Positions 48,357 through 58,897 of a stretch of DNA of 64,000 bases are shown here, in pieces. The DNA lies in NCBI GenBank assembly GCA_029931535.1, contig JAQPZY010001688.1, positions 7,849,001 through 7,913,000 of the forward strand, written 5' to 3'. The DNA comes from Margaritifera margaritifera. Lineage: Eukaryota; Mollusca; Bivalvia; Unionida; Margaritiferidae. A program made the translations under genes and the position numbers. Each line of letters starts with the position of its first letter. Position 1 is the stretch's first letter. Below the pieces are notes generated by a model. That model was given only the letters and a program-made list of their open reading frames with translations. It made no database searches and was not told where the DNA came from.

Positions 48357-48384
48357 ATTTGGCATTTCATATGCAAATTAGGTA

Positions 48385-48424
48385 TTTCACTTATAAATGA
48401 AGTATACTTCACTTATAAGTGAAA
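48385..48424. repeat. 40-bp palindrome
   Basis: TTTCACTTATAAATGAAGTA faces TACTTCACTTATAAGTGAAA with one mismatch. More CTTATAAG copies lie just downstream, up to 48470. Confidence 0.8.
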
Positions 48425-48863
48425 TGTGAGCCATTCACTCACTACACTTATAGGTCACTTATAAGTAACATATAGGTTAGTGATAGCATTCGCCCAGGAA
48501 ATCATTTGGACTTCAATTTTTGCCGTTTAAACATCTTCGTGATGTCAAATAATTTTTCAGCATCAAACAATAAATTATTACTGTGATTTCATTAGAATAT
48601 ACACAATTGAACATTTAGTGCTGAATAATATTGTTTTAAGTGAAATTATTGAAAATAATTTATTGCTGGATGCTGAACAAGTTCTTGTTTCAAGATATGT
48701 TTGCAGTGTGCGGGTGTGCATGCTCACTCATGTCCCCATTTTGCAATTTACACACATACACATTACTTTATTCCAGTTGGAAGTTTTATTTCAATGTTTT
48801 TCTTAATTTTTTTTAATCTTAAAACATTTTAAATATAATTTAACATGCCTAATCCACAATCGG

Positions 48864-49960
48864 GTGAAGATGGATGTGGTTCTTTCTCAGAATTTCATTT
48901 ATGTCTGGATGAATTTTCTCACCTGTCAAGGAACAGTCCATGTACCTCCCAACAGAATCTCACAAATACATGCTTTTTTAGCAAGACTGGACATGAGAAG
49001 ACATTATTGTCTGCACGTCTCTACCTCTCTCTTCTGGGGACTCTGAATCTGCAAGTGGACTTAGTTTGCCCTAGGAGGGCTACATATACGGCCTCTTTAG
49101 TTCTTGCTTCTAGCAACTAGAAACCTCACAAGGACCCCCCCTTTCAGCCCAGATCATGCATTACATCCAAGTTTCATCACCATCTGAGCTGGTGGACAAA
49201 TCAGGACAGGTTTCTGACTGGAGTTCCAATTCTCACTCTGGAACCTCATTCCTTCTTTTACACCAGTGCTTCAGATTCAGGCTGGAGGGCTCACCTATAG
49301 CCCAAGTGAGTAGTCATACAGGGCCTGTGGTCTTGAGAAAAAGCTTCCCGCCACATAAACAATCTAGAAATTAAGGCTGTTTTTCAAGCACTCCAGAGGT
49401 GCATCAACTGCATAACACATTGCTGCAGTTTGGTCGTTACAGACAACATGTCAGTCATAGTGTACATCAGATGCCAAAGAGCACTCGTGCCCCTTCTCTC
49501 TGCTTGGAAGTTTGGAACTTGCTTCATTGGACAGCATTGGAGATCACTCTCAGAGTCAGCCACTTTCCAGGCAAGAGGAATGTTGGCAGACATCTTGTCC
49601 AGATAGGAGCCTGCAGTCCTCATGGAAGCAGAGTCTGTAGCAGAGACACTTTTTCATCTGTGGGGAAGGTCAATGGTAGACTTATTTACAACAAAGCTGA
49701 ACAACAAGCTTCGTCTTTATGTCTTTCTAGTGCCAGACCAGATGGCATGGGGCTGGTGGATGCCTTCAGTCTGAGGTGGGATCAACTGTACGTCTATGCC
49801 TTCCCACCTTTCAGAATAATCCCTCAAGTTCTTCACAGAGTCAGGACTTCTAAGTCATGGCTGATGGCTCCCCTGTGGCACCAAAGATCATGGTTAAATG
49901 ATCTCCTCAACCCGTTGGTCGATGATCCCATAGAAAGGATCTACTGTCACAGCATAGAGA
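48864..49960 (+). pseudogene. DIRS reverse transcriptase C-terminus and RNase H
   Basis: The RT connection reads FIYVWMNFLTCQGTVHVPPN, then RISQIHAFLARLD and TSLFWGL, matching the 'FLG..L....G.V..P..R...I' stretch of DIRS RTs. RNase H begins FFYTSASDSGWRAHL, where the first catalytic aspartate of TDAS is replaced by serine. It continues with NLEIKAVFQAL and LVVTDNMSVIVYI. Further pieces are ATFQARGMLADILSR, then in another frame DAFSLRWDQLYVYAFPPFRI and LWHQRSWLNDLLNPLVDDPI. The last two are hallmark segments of DIRS polyproteins downstream of RNase H. Confidence 0.8.
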
Positions 49961-50139
49961 GTCCCTCATGCACAGCACTCTTCAAATCCCCCACCTTGAT
50001 GCCAGGTTCATATCAAATGATCTTTCTGCCACAACCAGCTTTCAGGCATGATTGCCAAATGCGTCACTCCCACTAGAAGGCAATCAACCTTCAAGGTTTA
50101 TAATTCAAGTGGAGTATTTTTTGTGTAATTAGTGCAGTA

Positions 50140-50790
50140 GGAGATGCATTGATCTTATTTGCTTCTTCAGCAGTTGCAGATTCTCTTCTTCTCTTTGAAG
50201 AAAAAGATTGTTCACTATCCACTATTAAGGGCTATAGAGCAGCTCATGCTAACACTTTTAAGTTCTCTGGGCTTCATTATAGGGTTCAGAACTGATCAGG
50301 TACTATGAGCTGCAGAGACTAGTCTCTCGGTCATTAGTGCTGAGGTGGAACCTCTCGTGTGTTCTTTGGTCACTATATAAGCCTCCTTATAAACCTTTGA
50401 GTGAAGCTTCCTTTGAAAGAGCTTTATGATTCTGTCTAGCTAGATCAAGAGGAAAAAATAAAGGGTCATAATCATCATATTTTTTCCCTTTAAAAGGTAC
50501 TTCTGATATTTCAGCAGCCATCTTCTCGAAGTGGATTGTTCAGACTATTAAAAGAGCATATCAGGCTCTCAATGAGAGAGATCTCTCTTTCATGAAAATC
50601 AAAGCCCATGAGGTCAGAGCTAGTGCTGCATCATGATCCTTTTTGAATAATTCTTCTTCAGATGACATCCTGAAAGCTGCATTCTGGTGATCTCTCTCCA
50701 CTTTCTTGTCATTATACCTTCGATCAGTGGCACACTAGAATGAGGGCATTTATGCTTTGGGTTAAGTTGTATCAGCCCAACAAGTTGTCA
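50140..50790 (+). pseudogene. DIRS tyrosine recombinase, box I region damaged
   Basis: The N-terminal part: LFEEKDCSLSTIKGYRAAHA then NTFKFSG; after a frameshift LRWNLSCVLWSLYKPPYKPL then SEASFERAL. The box I arginine region is not recognisable. The C-terminal part is well kept: DISAAIFSKWIVQTIKRAYQ, then KIKAHEVRASAAS with the H-x-x-R motif. FLNNSSSDDILKAAFW and LSTFLSLYLRSVAH follow, with the likely nucleophilic tyrosine. Stops interrupt it. Confidence 0.75.
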
Positions 50791-50974
50791 GCTATCCTCC
50801 AGTCAGCAGTAGAACATCCTACCAACAACAATGGCAAGTTCACTTGACAGCTTATCTCAGTCAGGCCATCAGCCTCCCATCAGGTTGGCAAATTCAGCAA
50901 TGCATAAATATAAGGTATTGTATTGCTGCTATTAAAATGCAGTCTTTTTTCGGGGAAAGGGGGGGGGGGCTTAA

Positions 50975-51255
50975 ACTAATTTTATTTATGTAATACTTAC
51001 CTGCTATTATTGCACAATTCTCTTTTCCCTCCCAGCTTTGATGCCCTTCAGTATTAGATCCAAGTCAAAGAAGGAAGATATTCCAGTTGTTGGAAATTGA
51101 CTGAGGTATCATAGGTATCAGACTGGGATGATGTTTTTTTTATTTATTACTAATTAGAGGAGGGAATAATGTCCTTGGACTTTGGGACTAGTGCCAGGAA
51201 AATATATATCCATGAAATAATAATAGGTTAGTATTACATAATTAAGAATAAGTTT
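50975..51255. repeat. Inverted repeat pair at the DIRS 3' end
   Basis: TTATGTAATACTTACCTGCT near 50985 is the inverse of AATAGGTTAGTATTACATAA near 51223, with about 210 bp between them. DIRS elements are known for inverted terminal repeats and an internal complementary region rather than direct LTRs. Confidence 0.65.
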
Positions 51256-51845
51256 TACCTGCCCAAGAACTACATTTTTTTATTGTAAATTATGTTTTCC
51301 CAAGAATACTAGCCCAATCACATTATGAGTAAGCCTTCCCACAACTCCTAACAAATGTGAGCATTCTCATTCATGTATTGCTCAGGCTTAAACTGAAGAA
51401 CATCCAGTATATGGGTAGCCACCTAGTAGTGACAAGGGGAGGTAATTATAATAGAATCTTCAAAATTTTACTTCCCATGCATACTATATGTATAGTCTAT
51501 ATTGTATATAGATGGGAAAAACTCATTTTTGTGTCTTTCTGGGAGGACTGGCCTCTGGAGGTAGTGGAAGTTGATTTCTAATGTTTATGTAATTGGGTAA
51601 GGATTCTCATTGAAACATAATTCTTAAATTTGGATGACAGCTCAGGACAATTTTGTTTTCACAACATTTGGAGGAAAACAGACTTATACTACCAGAAGTA
51701 GTGTTTCTTGCAGAAATAATCAATGCTAGGTCAGATTATTTTCAGTCATTCACATTCAGTGCACACTTGACCATGTCATAGACTGCAAAGCTAGCTCTTT
51801 GATAAAGTGTACTGTCTTGTTTGTTTCTAGTTAAAGATAAACTTA
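51256..51845. other. Intron sequence, nothing recognised
   Basis: No supported feature. Confidence 0.35.
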
Positions 51846-53553
51846 CCGTCAATACTCGATTATAAGTCGACCCCCCCTTTTCATGGCTGCAAAATGCCAA
51901 TTCAGCTATGACCCTCCTATAAGTCGAGGTGTTTTTTGCAAATTAAATCCGTCTGCAAGGGGTGACATGTCATCACTGAGTCAGAGCTACACTTAGGAAA
52001 TATAAACGAGCCAAACTGGATAGATAGATAGACATATAGATATATAGGACAAATAAAAACAAAAACCAATGTAGAATAAATACAATTGTATTATTGAGTT
52101 AAATATGTACAAATAAATTTACAACTTACATTTTGTCCATCTTCATGTAATGAAATCCATATAGCTTAACATTTTTTATCCATGAATTTAATTATAGGTC
52201 AGATAGGTATAAAATTGGTATCCTACAAATGTCACTGTCTAATGTCCTCTGATTCAAAGCCCAAGAATTCATCCTCATCATCAGAGTTACCAAATAAAGT
52301 TCTAAATTCCTCCAATGTCATCCCGTCATCGTAAACATCGTCCGACCTCGAATCTATTTATATGATAAATCCACGAATTCAATTATAGGTCACATACCGG
52401 TATAAAAATAGAAGTTCAGAATGATCAGATTCACAATATCCCGTAATATATTAATTCCACTTTTTTGTGATTCACGGTATCCTATAAATGTCACTATCCA
52501 ATGTCATCTGGTACAAAGTCCAAGAATTAATCCTCATTGTCTGATAAAGTTCTGAAATCCTACATCGTCGTCTAGTCATTGTAAATCGTCGTCGTCTAGT
52601 CATCGTAAATCTCGTCTGACTCCGATTTTCGGCTCTACTGTCATATGCGGGTGCTTATGTGAAGACTGAGCTTGGGCTCTGTGAGTAACACTTTGATCGT
52701 AAAGTCAGAAATCTATTAAAGGCTGCAACTGAACACATGTCAATTGTGCGGCAAGATCACAGGGAGTTCAAATAGCCACCCTCTGTTACTTGGCACTGAA
52801 CTCGCGGCTTGATCAAAGGGTTGTCACGTGGGAAAACAAAGAGTGTGGTGCCTTTACAAACAAAGGGATTAAGGTCAAAGTATATGCACAGGAAGTTGTA
52901 GAACTCTACTTGGCACTCAACAAGTATAGATTGGCGGCTCAATCAAAAGGATTGTCAACTTGAAAACAAAGTGAGTCCCTTTACAAGCCAAAGGCTTATC
53001 GGCCCACGTGCACTGGCAGATAACTTGGAAAATATCACTTGGGAATTAAATCTGACTTGTGGAAAAGGAAAATACAAATTAAATCAAAACTAGTATTGCA
53101 TCAAGCACAGTCTTTATACAGCAAAACACAAATATTAATACAAATACAGGTTGTTCAGACTTGCACGAAAATGGAGGCAATATACTTACTAGTAAACACC
53201 AACGGTAAACATGGATGGACACTTCATTTTGCGGTAGGTAGTATTTAATTTACCGGTAATATTTTCAAATTAATAAAATCCAAATAACTGTAGATACATG
53301 TATTGTGTAATGAATACCGTCATGAAACGGATAAACACAGTGCATACCATATAATCATTACTGATTAGGAATAGTGGCATGAAAACGTAGAAATATATGA
53401 ATTGACTATTTTTATGTACTGCAAACATCTAGAGTTTTCAACATTACCCCAAGATTTTTTGATTTTTTTAATGTCGCGCTTATAAGACGACCCCTACTCT
53501 GTATGAGTCAAATTCTAAGTAAAAAACGTTGACTTATAAGCGAGTATATATGG
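51846..53553 (-). mobile_element. pogo-like DNA transposon remnant
   Basis: CCGTCAATACTCGATTATAA at the left and the inverse TTATAAGCGAGTATATATGG at the right lie between TA dinucleotides. A minus-strand acidic transposase tail is preserved at 52238-52345, with a decayed duplicate at about 52490-52620. The termini match the three ~210-bp MITEs in this window. Confidence 0.75.
52238..52345 (-). pseudogene. C-terminal acidic tail of a pogo-like transposase
   Basis: The frame reads SRSDDVYDDGMTLEEFRTLF, then GNSDDEDEFLGFESEDIRQ, then a stop. Asp/Glu/Ser-rich tails ending in an 'EF.GF.S.D' pattern are common at the end of pogo/Tigger-type transposases of marine invertebrates. The position next to matching TIRs agrees. 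The DDE catalytic domain is missing. Confidence 0.6.
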
Positions 53554-53760
53554 TAATCATTAGTAAATGTAGTTAGAAACAAGTGTTCACTTGGGTAAAT
53601 CTAGGCACTGTGAACTGTGTCTATACTGGACACTTCAGGGATGACACAAATTTGTCCTTTTGGACCTGACCTTGACATAGAGGTAAGATATGTTGTAAGA
53701 TAAATTAATACAAAAGGTTCATTATTGTTATCCTTTATGTGAAGGTATCTGCTGGTACAA

Positions 53761-53911
53761 GTTTATGTGAAGGTGTTGTCTGAGACAGGTTTATGTGAAG
53801 GTGTTGTCTGAGACAGGTTTATGTGAAGGTGTTGTCTGAGACAGGTTTATGTGAAGGTGTTGTCTGAGACAGGTTTATGTGCAGGTGTTGTCTGAGACAG
53901 GTTTATGTGAA
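53761..53911. repeat. 28-bp tandem repeat, about five to six copies
   Basis: GTTTATGTGAAGGTGTTGTC recurs at 53761, 53789, 53817, 53845 and 53873, nearly identical. Confidence 0.9.
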
Positions 53912-53949
53912 GATGATTGTGATTTGGGATTTTTGGGATTTAACACCAT

Positions 53950-54164
53950 TTACAGCATATGATAGGCCATATGTGGCAGTCAGTATTATTGGTGGAGGAA
54001 GAGCCTGGTAGAACCCCTAGGGAGAACCACCAACCCACAGGAAGCTACTGGAAAACTTTCTCACATACCCATGTTGGTCAAGCTGTGACTCAAATCTACG
54101 CAGGTAAGATGTCAGTAATCTGTAAAGGTGAGCACCTTAGACCACTTAGCCACCCAGGGCCCCC
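53950..54164 (-). mobile_element. tRNA-derived SINE, copy 2
   Basis: On the minus strand it starts GGGGGCCCTGGGTGGCTAAG. The A box TGGCTAAGTGG is at 54152-54142 and a B-box-like GTAGATTTGAGTC at 54099-54087. Its head lies under 90 bp from the next nucleotidase exon. The left border is approximate. Confidence 0.55.
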
Positions 54165-54251
54165 TTATGTGAATGTGACTGCTGAGACAGGTTTCTCTGT
54201 AGCTACTTATACAGTACAAATTGTAATACATTCATTTCAATTTTATTGCAG

Positions 54252-54337
54252 GCTTTGAAGTTAAGAGAAAAGTATTTTTCAGTTGAAACAGATCCAGAAA
54301 TGACAATTGAAGAAAAGACACCATATATGATAGAATG
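54252..54337 (+). CDS. NT5C3A: NT5C3 exon: cap region
   Basis: The acceptor TTTTATTGCAG and donor TG|GTAAGT flank 86 bp, phase 0 to phase 2. The peptide ALKLREKYFSVETDPEMTIE then EKTPYMIEW aligns closely with vertebrate cytosolic 5'-nucleotidase III ('LKEKYY.IE.DP.LT.EEK.PYM.EW'). The acidic DP.MT.EEK stretch belongs to the helical cap that contributes to nucleotide recognition. The tryptophan codon is split by the intron. The next exon (W.....H..L) was not found before the end of the window. Confidence 0.92.
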
Positions 54338-54654
54338 GTAAGTAGAGTATTAAGTATATGAATATTTAGCTAAATGTGTGAATTTTTTATATGTTTGTCA
54401 CTCATACAAGATATTACAGATTTGATCTGATCAAACTAAAAGTGAATTAGTTATTACAAGTATGTTTAAGCACCATGGTTGTTGTGAAGGTCAGACTAGT
54501 TTTCTTACCTGACTGAAGACCATATAAGTTAAAGTGGTATACATTTGTAAGTCATGCATTTGTTCATCATCCATTAAGCATTTGTCAACATTGATCACAT
54601 CTTTTATATCTTCTTCAAAACTGCTGAGCCAGTTTTAAAAAACTGTGGAGGATT

Positions 54655-55560
54655 GTTTTAAACTCTACTGGACATGGCCTGTTGTCTGTCATCTGATCTC
54701 TTGCAATAAGCATCTGTCTCTCCGATTGTTAACACAAGTTTGTTATCTCTACTCCTCCTACATCACTTGGAGGATTGCCATGAAACTTTACACACTCTTT
54801 CATCCCAAAGTCTAGATGGGTCTAAATGAAAATGGTGCTGTGCAGACATCCAGTATGGCCACCACAGTGGCCATCTTGAAAATCTTGTTATTGCTACTTC
54901 TGAATAGATGGTCATATTAACATGCGGTTTTCACTAAAAGACTTCTTATGATGTCTAATTGATCCTAAATGAAAAATGGTGCTGATCTGACATCCAATAT
55001 GGCCTCCACAGCAGCTATCTTGAATATGTTGTTATTGCTACTCCACCTGAATGGAAAGTCATATCAATATGGGGCTTTCACTGGAAGGCTTCTTATGGTG
55101 TCTAGTTGGTCTTAAATAAAATTGTGCCAATCTTATATCCAATATGGTTCACCACAGTGGCCATCTTGAGAATCTTAATTCTACGCTTCCTAGATGGAAA
55201 GTCATATCAACATTGTGTTTTTGCCAGAAGACTTTTTATGATGTCTAGATAGTACTAAATGAAAATGGTCCCAATCTGACATCCATTATTCCAGCCATCT
55301 TGAAAATCTTGTTTATTGCTTCTCCTCCTAAATGGCAAATCATGGGATTTTCACCAGAAGACTTTTTGTGATATCTAGTTGGTCCTGAATGAAACTGGTG
55401 CTGATCTCACTTCAAATATGGCTGCCGCAATGAACATATCGAAAATTTTGTCACGAATTCTCCTGAATGGATGGTCATATCAGCAGTTTTCAGCAAAAAG
55501 TCTTCTAATGGTGTCTAGTTAGAAACCACATGGAAAATATTTTTGAAAGCTTTTTCAAAA
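54655..55560. repeat. Pearl-like array, same family as 18846-20474
   Basis: The head TGGACATGGCCTGTTGTCTG is followed by about five to six ~150-bp units with GACATCCAATATGGC, ATCTTGAAAATCTTGTTA and AGACTTCTTATGATGTCTAG. Confidence 0.65.
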
Positions 55561-57260
55561 TTACTGCAGTGATTTTTATCAAACTTTTTGGAAATGTTTT
55601 TATATTTAGGATGTTCTACTGAATGTTTCTTAATGGAGGCCTCCTTAATAACTTGGAAAAGCTTGGGTTTTCACTGACTTTCTTAAGTTTCACATTTGTG
55701 ATTTGTGGCAAGGTGAAGTCCACTTCACTTCTCTGGCATATGGAAGCAAAATTGCCATATTGGCAGGGTATGGACTGTGTCAATAAAATATCACATAAGA
55801 AGAAAAAAAATTCCAGTGAACCACTGCCAAACCTGATTAACCAGCTAGTTGCATAAGTTTACCTAATTGCATTTTCTGCAGACATAGGATGGGGGTTGGA
55901 CAAGAGTTTGTCTAACTGAATGGGTCACCTAGACAATTTTGGCTACATCAGATGTACAGTTTTGAATCTCAGTAACTCTGAACTTTTTTGCATCCAATTT
56001 TCATGACATTCTCACAACTTATTTAGATGTATTCTATCAATCTATCAATTACATTAATTTTTGGAGGGAGAGAACTACAGATTTTAAATTAATTATCAAT
56101 TAATTGGCAGAGCATTCTCCTCAAATCTGAATAACTTTCACTAACAAGGTGGATTATTTAGCTCAAATTGCCCAAAATTGTAACCCATGAAATATCATAA
56201 GAGATATTCTACTAATGATCTGCTTAGATTGAGTTTTTGGAGGCCTTCCTGACAATCATTTGACTTTAATAGCAACCAGGTTGAAGACCTCTTTAAACTG
56301 AGATTACATTCTGTCCCCACCACTTGGTGTGCTTTCCTTGGCACAGTAAAATCTTCAGAGTGTTGGTGTGCTGTAAAACCCCAAATTAACTTAGATTACC
56401 TGGCCAGTTGCCTTTTATTTGGCTTTTGAAATAAAATGACCCTGGTGGATTATCTCAGACCCATTTTAACTTCTTGTGGGGTTTTTTGTTGTTTGTTTTG
56501 GGAATCTTATCAATATGGAGAAGGAAAAAAAACATCAAAATGAACAGCAGCTTTATGATATAGACTTTCATATTATTAAACTTTCAAAAGAAGCCTCATT
56601 TGGATGCAAAATAAAAATGTAAACAATTTGGATTAACTTATACCTGTAGAGTATACATTTTAATGGAATTTGTGATTGCTATGCTAGGAAAATAATATAC
56701 TAAGGTTCTTTCACAGTGCTCATTTCAAATGATTTATGAAACAAGTTGAAAAATTGTTATCATTTGTAAACCTTGGAGAGCAAAAGATCAAAATTAGTCA
56801 TCAAGTTAAAAAAGATTCGATTTGAAATAGCACAGTTGCAAGATTGTATTTATCACATGACAAAAAATGCCTATTGTATTCAAGAAAACCACAGTATTGT
56901 GCAGTGAAATACATTTAGATGCAGCAGTTACATGGTGTACAGTAGTAATGACCATGCTGACACCAGGTGGCAAAGTAAGGTCATTTCCATGAGAGAGACA
57001 GGGTGTACCATAGTAATGACACTGCTAACACCAGGTGGCAAAGTAAGTGCATTTTCAAGTAAGGGCATTTCCATGAGAGTTGTAGGGTGTACCATAGTAA
57101 TGACCCTGCTGACACCAGGTGGCAAAGTAAGGGCATTTCCATGAGAGTAGTAAGATAACTGATAGTTAGCAGCCATTTTTTTCAGCTACCAGGGTTACTC
57201 AAAAATACTCAAATATGCCTGTATGACTTGTATTCATTTATCATACTACTCTTTCAACAA
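55561..57260. other. Non-coding stretch, nothing recognised apart from a short repeat
   Basis: A 77-codon frame (55623-55856) shows no known motif and does not match the next expected nucleotidase exon. Confidence 0.4.
56934..57152. repeat. Imperfect tandem repeat, three copies of 67-86 bp
   Basis: GGTGTACCATAGTAATGAC, CTGACACCAGGTGGCAAAGT and GCATTTCCATGAGAG recur three times. Confidence 0.8.
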
Positions 57261-58042
57261 CAGTGGTACCCTCTTATAATACCACTCTGTCTGCAGCAGG
57301 AAAATGGACTTATAAGAGGGGTGGACATTCTAAAGGGGATCACACAGATATGAGTAACACATATAAAGTAAGAAAGGCCTAAATAATTTTACAATATTTA
57401 ATATTTTCTTTTAAAAATTACATGTATGTTATGGAATTAATGTGATAAAACTGATATTAGTGTTATTTAAAATAATTATTAACGATCACAGTGCAAAACC
57501 ATTAAAAACCTTTCAATAGAATCAGGATATAAAGTATGACCGTAAATATCATTCTCCATCCAAGTCAAGGCTACAATATCATATCTATCTCCTGTCCATT
57601 CCTTTTTTATACTGCAGCACAATGTATATTGATGTTTCATTTTCTGACATCAGCTTTTTCAGCAATGATCACAGGACTCTCTTTTCACTTAGGCAAATTG
57701 CTTTCACTTTTCCTTCTAAACTGATGACATTTTGTGCTTTTTGCAACAACTTATTCCATCATTGCCAACCATGCCACTTTCAAATTAAATTGTAGCTATT
57801 ATGGTAAACTCCTGTGTCTACCTAGCCATTACACAAAATACTCAGTGGCTACAAAGGAAGTGATTTTGTCACATGATCAACTCTTTTTAGTCTGGTATTC
57901 ATTCTAATACATCTTGTAATCTACAAGAGAGAAGCGAATAGACCATTTTTACTTTAGGGTGACTAGATGTTATGCTGACTTGTACTGAACAATAGTTGTG
58001 CTTCTCAGGTGTTAGCTTTTGTCATCTTGTTAATTATTGGTG

Positions 58043-58897
58043 TGTTACGGAATTTTGTATCGTTTCTTTTAAATAAGTGTATAGTTTTATTAGTTTATGA
58101 CTTGGGTATAATAGTCTAATAGGTATCGTTTTGCAGAGTGCACATATACGGTAAAATCAATATTGTCGGTTGAAGCATGAGTCATATCACGTGATTCAGC
58201 GCGTGAGATTTGTCCTTTTGACCTGCATTCAATGTTCTGACCGAGATTTCGCAATTACAGAGAGTAATTCATTATTTGTTGACTAGAAGTAGAATAAGGT
58301 CATAAATACTGAGATGTTGATTTAAGACGGAATTAAGAAATGGGTTTTATTTGTATTTCAAAGATGCAGATTAAGAAACTATATAAAAGGATGTAATTGG
58401 AGCGTTCGTCATTCTTACTTAGTTCGTCAGCTTGAGAGGTCATAAACGATATTGGTTCATTTTGTGTGTGGTATTCTGCTTCAGAGATATACAGTACATT
58501 TTGGATTTAGTACTGCTACTTCAACTTTAAGAATTATTTAGCTCCGTTGGAATTAGCGGAAACATTTCTAGAACTTGTGTGATATTACATATTCACAAAG
58601 ATTATTTGGAATTAATAATATTTGGATATAACTGATTCATATTGGCACTCCAGCACATTGGAGGTTTCATTTGGAATGTTCTTCATTCGGAATAATTTGG
58701 ATTAACTTCCGGATCAGTGAACAATAGAACAATTTAGGACTTTTAAAGATATTCTATACTGTCAGTTATTTTTAATTCTTTCACTTTGATTGTTTGTTGA
58801 AATATTTTAATATTTTAGGAAATTAAATATTTATATTTTAAACCTTGAAAGCTTGTTTGAGTCTTTTCTTTTGTTACATTTACCCCTCGTCGTAACA
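58043..58897 (+). mobile_element. Probable solo LTR, 855 bp
   Basis: It begins TGTTACGG and ends CGTAACA, the inverted TG...CA termini of an LTR. A TATA box at 58382-58389 precedes a likely transcription start. No internal retroviral-like genes are adjacent. The flanks GGTG and GGTA match at three of four bases, so the target duplication is not certain. The LTR family is unassigned; such ends are seen among Gypsy-type elements. Confidence 0.6.
58382..58389 (+). promoter_or_regulatory. TATA box of the solo LTR
   Basis: TATAAAAG, about 340 bp into the LTR, followed by less AT-rich sequence including TTAGTTCGTCAGC. Confidence 0.5.

Larger units (their letters stand above)
48845..51255 (+). mobile_element. 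DIRS-type retrotransposon copy C (RT thumb, RNase H, recombinase, 3' inverted repeats)
   Basis: It is homologous to copy A over the RT thumb/RNase H region and continues through the recombinase to an inverted repeat pair at 50975-51255. It starts after the RT palm. Stops and frameshifts are numerous. Confidence 0.8.
27125..54337 (+). other. NT5C3A: Cytosolic 5'-nucleotidase III gene (partial, intron-rich)
   Basis: Four exons splice into one frame of 100 codons that lines up along its length with the N-terminal half of cytosolic 5'-nucleotidase III (NT5C3A/NT5C3B). This HAD-superfamily enzyme removes the 5'-phosphate from pyrimidine (and, for NT5C3B, 7-methylguanosine) monophosphates in the cytosol. 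Exon lengths are 99, 70, 47 and 86 bp, with phases 0-0, 0-1, 1-0 and 0-2. Every border has GT and AG. An alternative second exon lies at 31523-31577. Introns are 4.3-11.3 kb and full of transposon relics. The start codon lies upstream of 27125 and the remaining cap, HAD motifs II-III and C-terminus lie downstream of the last exon; neither was found in the window. The sequence does not distinguish the NT5C3A from the NT5C3B lineage. Confidence 0.85.

Noticed and set aside
55623..55856. 77-codon frame considered as the next nucleotidase exon
   Set aside because: It lacks the expected W....H..L segment and has no suitable phase-2 acceptor.
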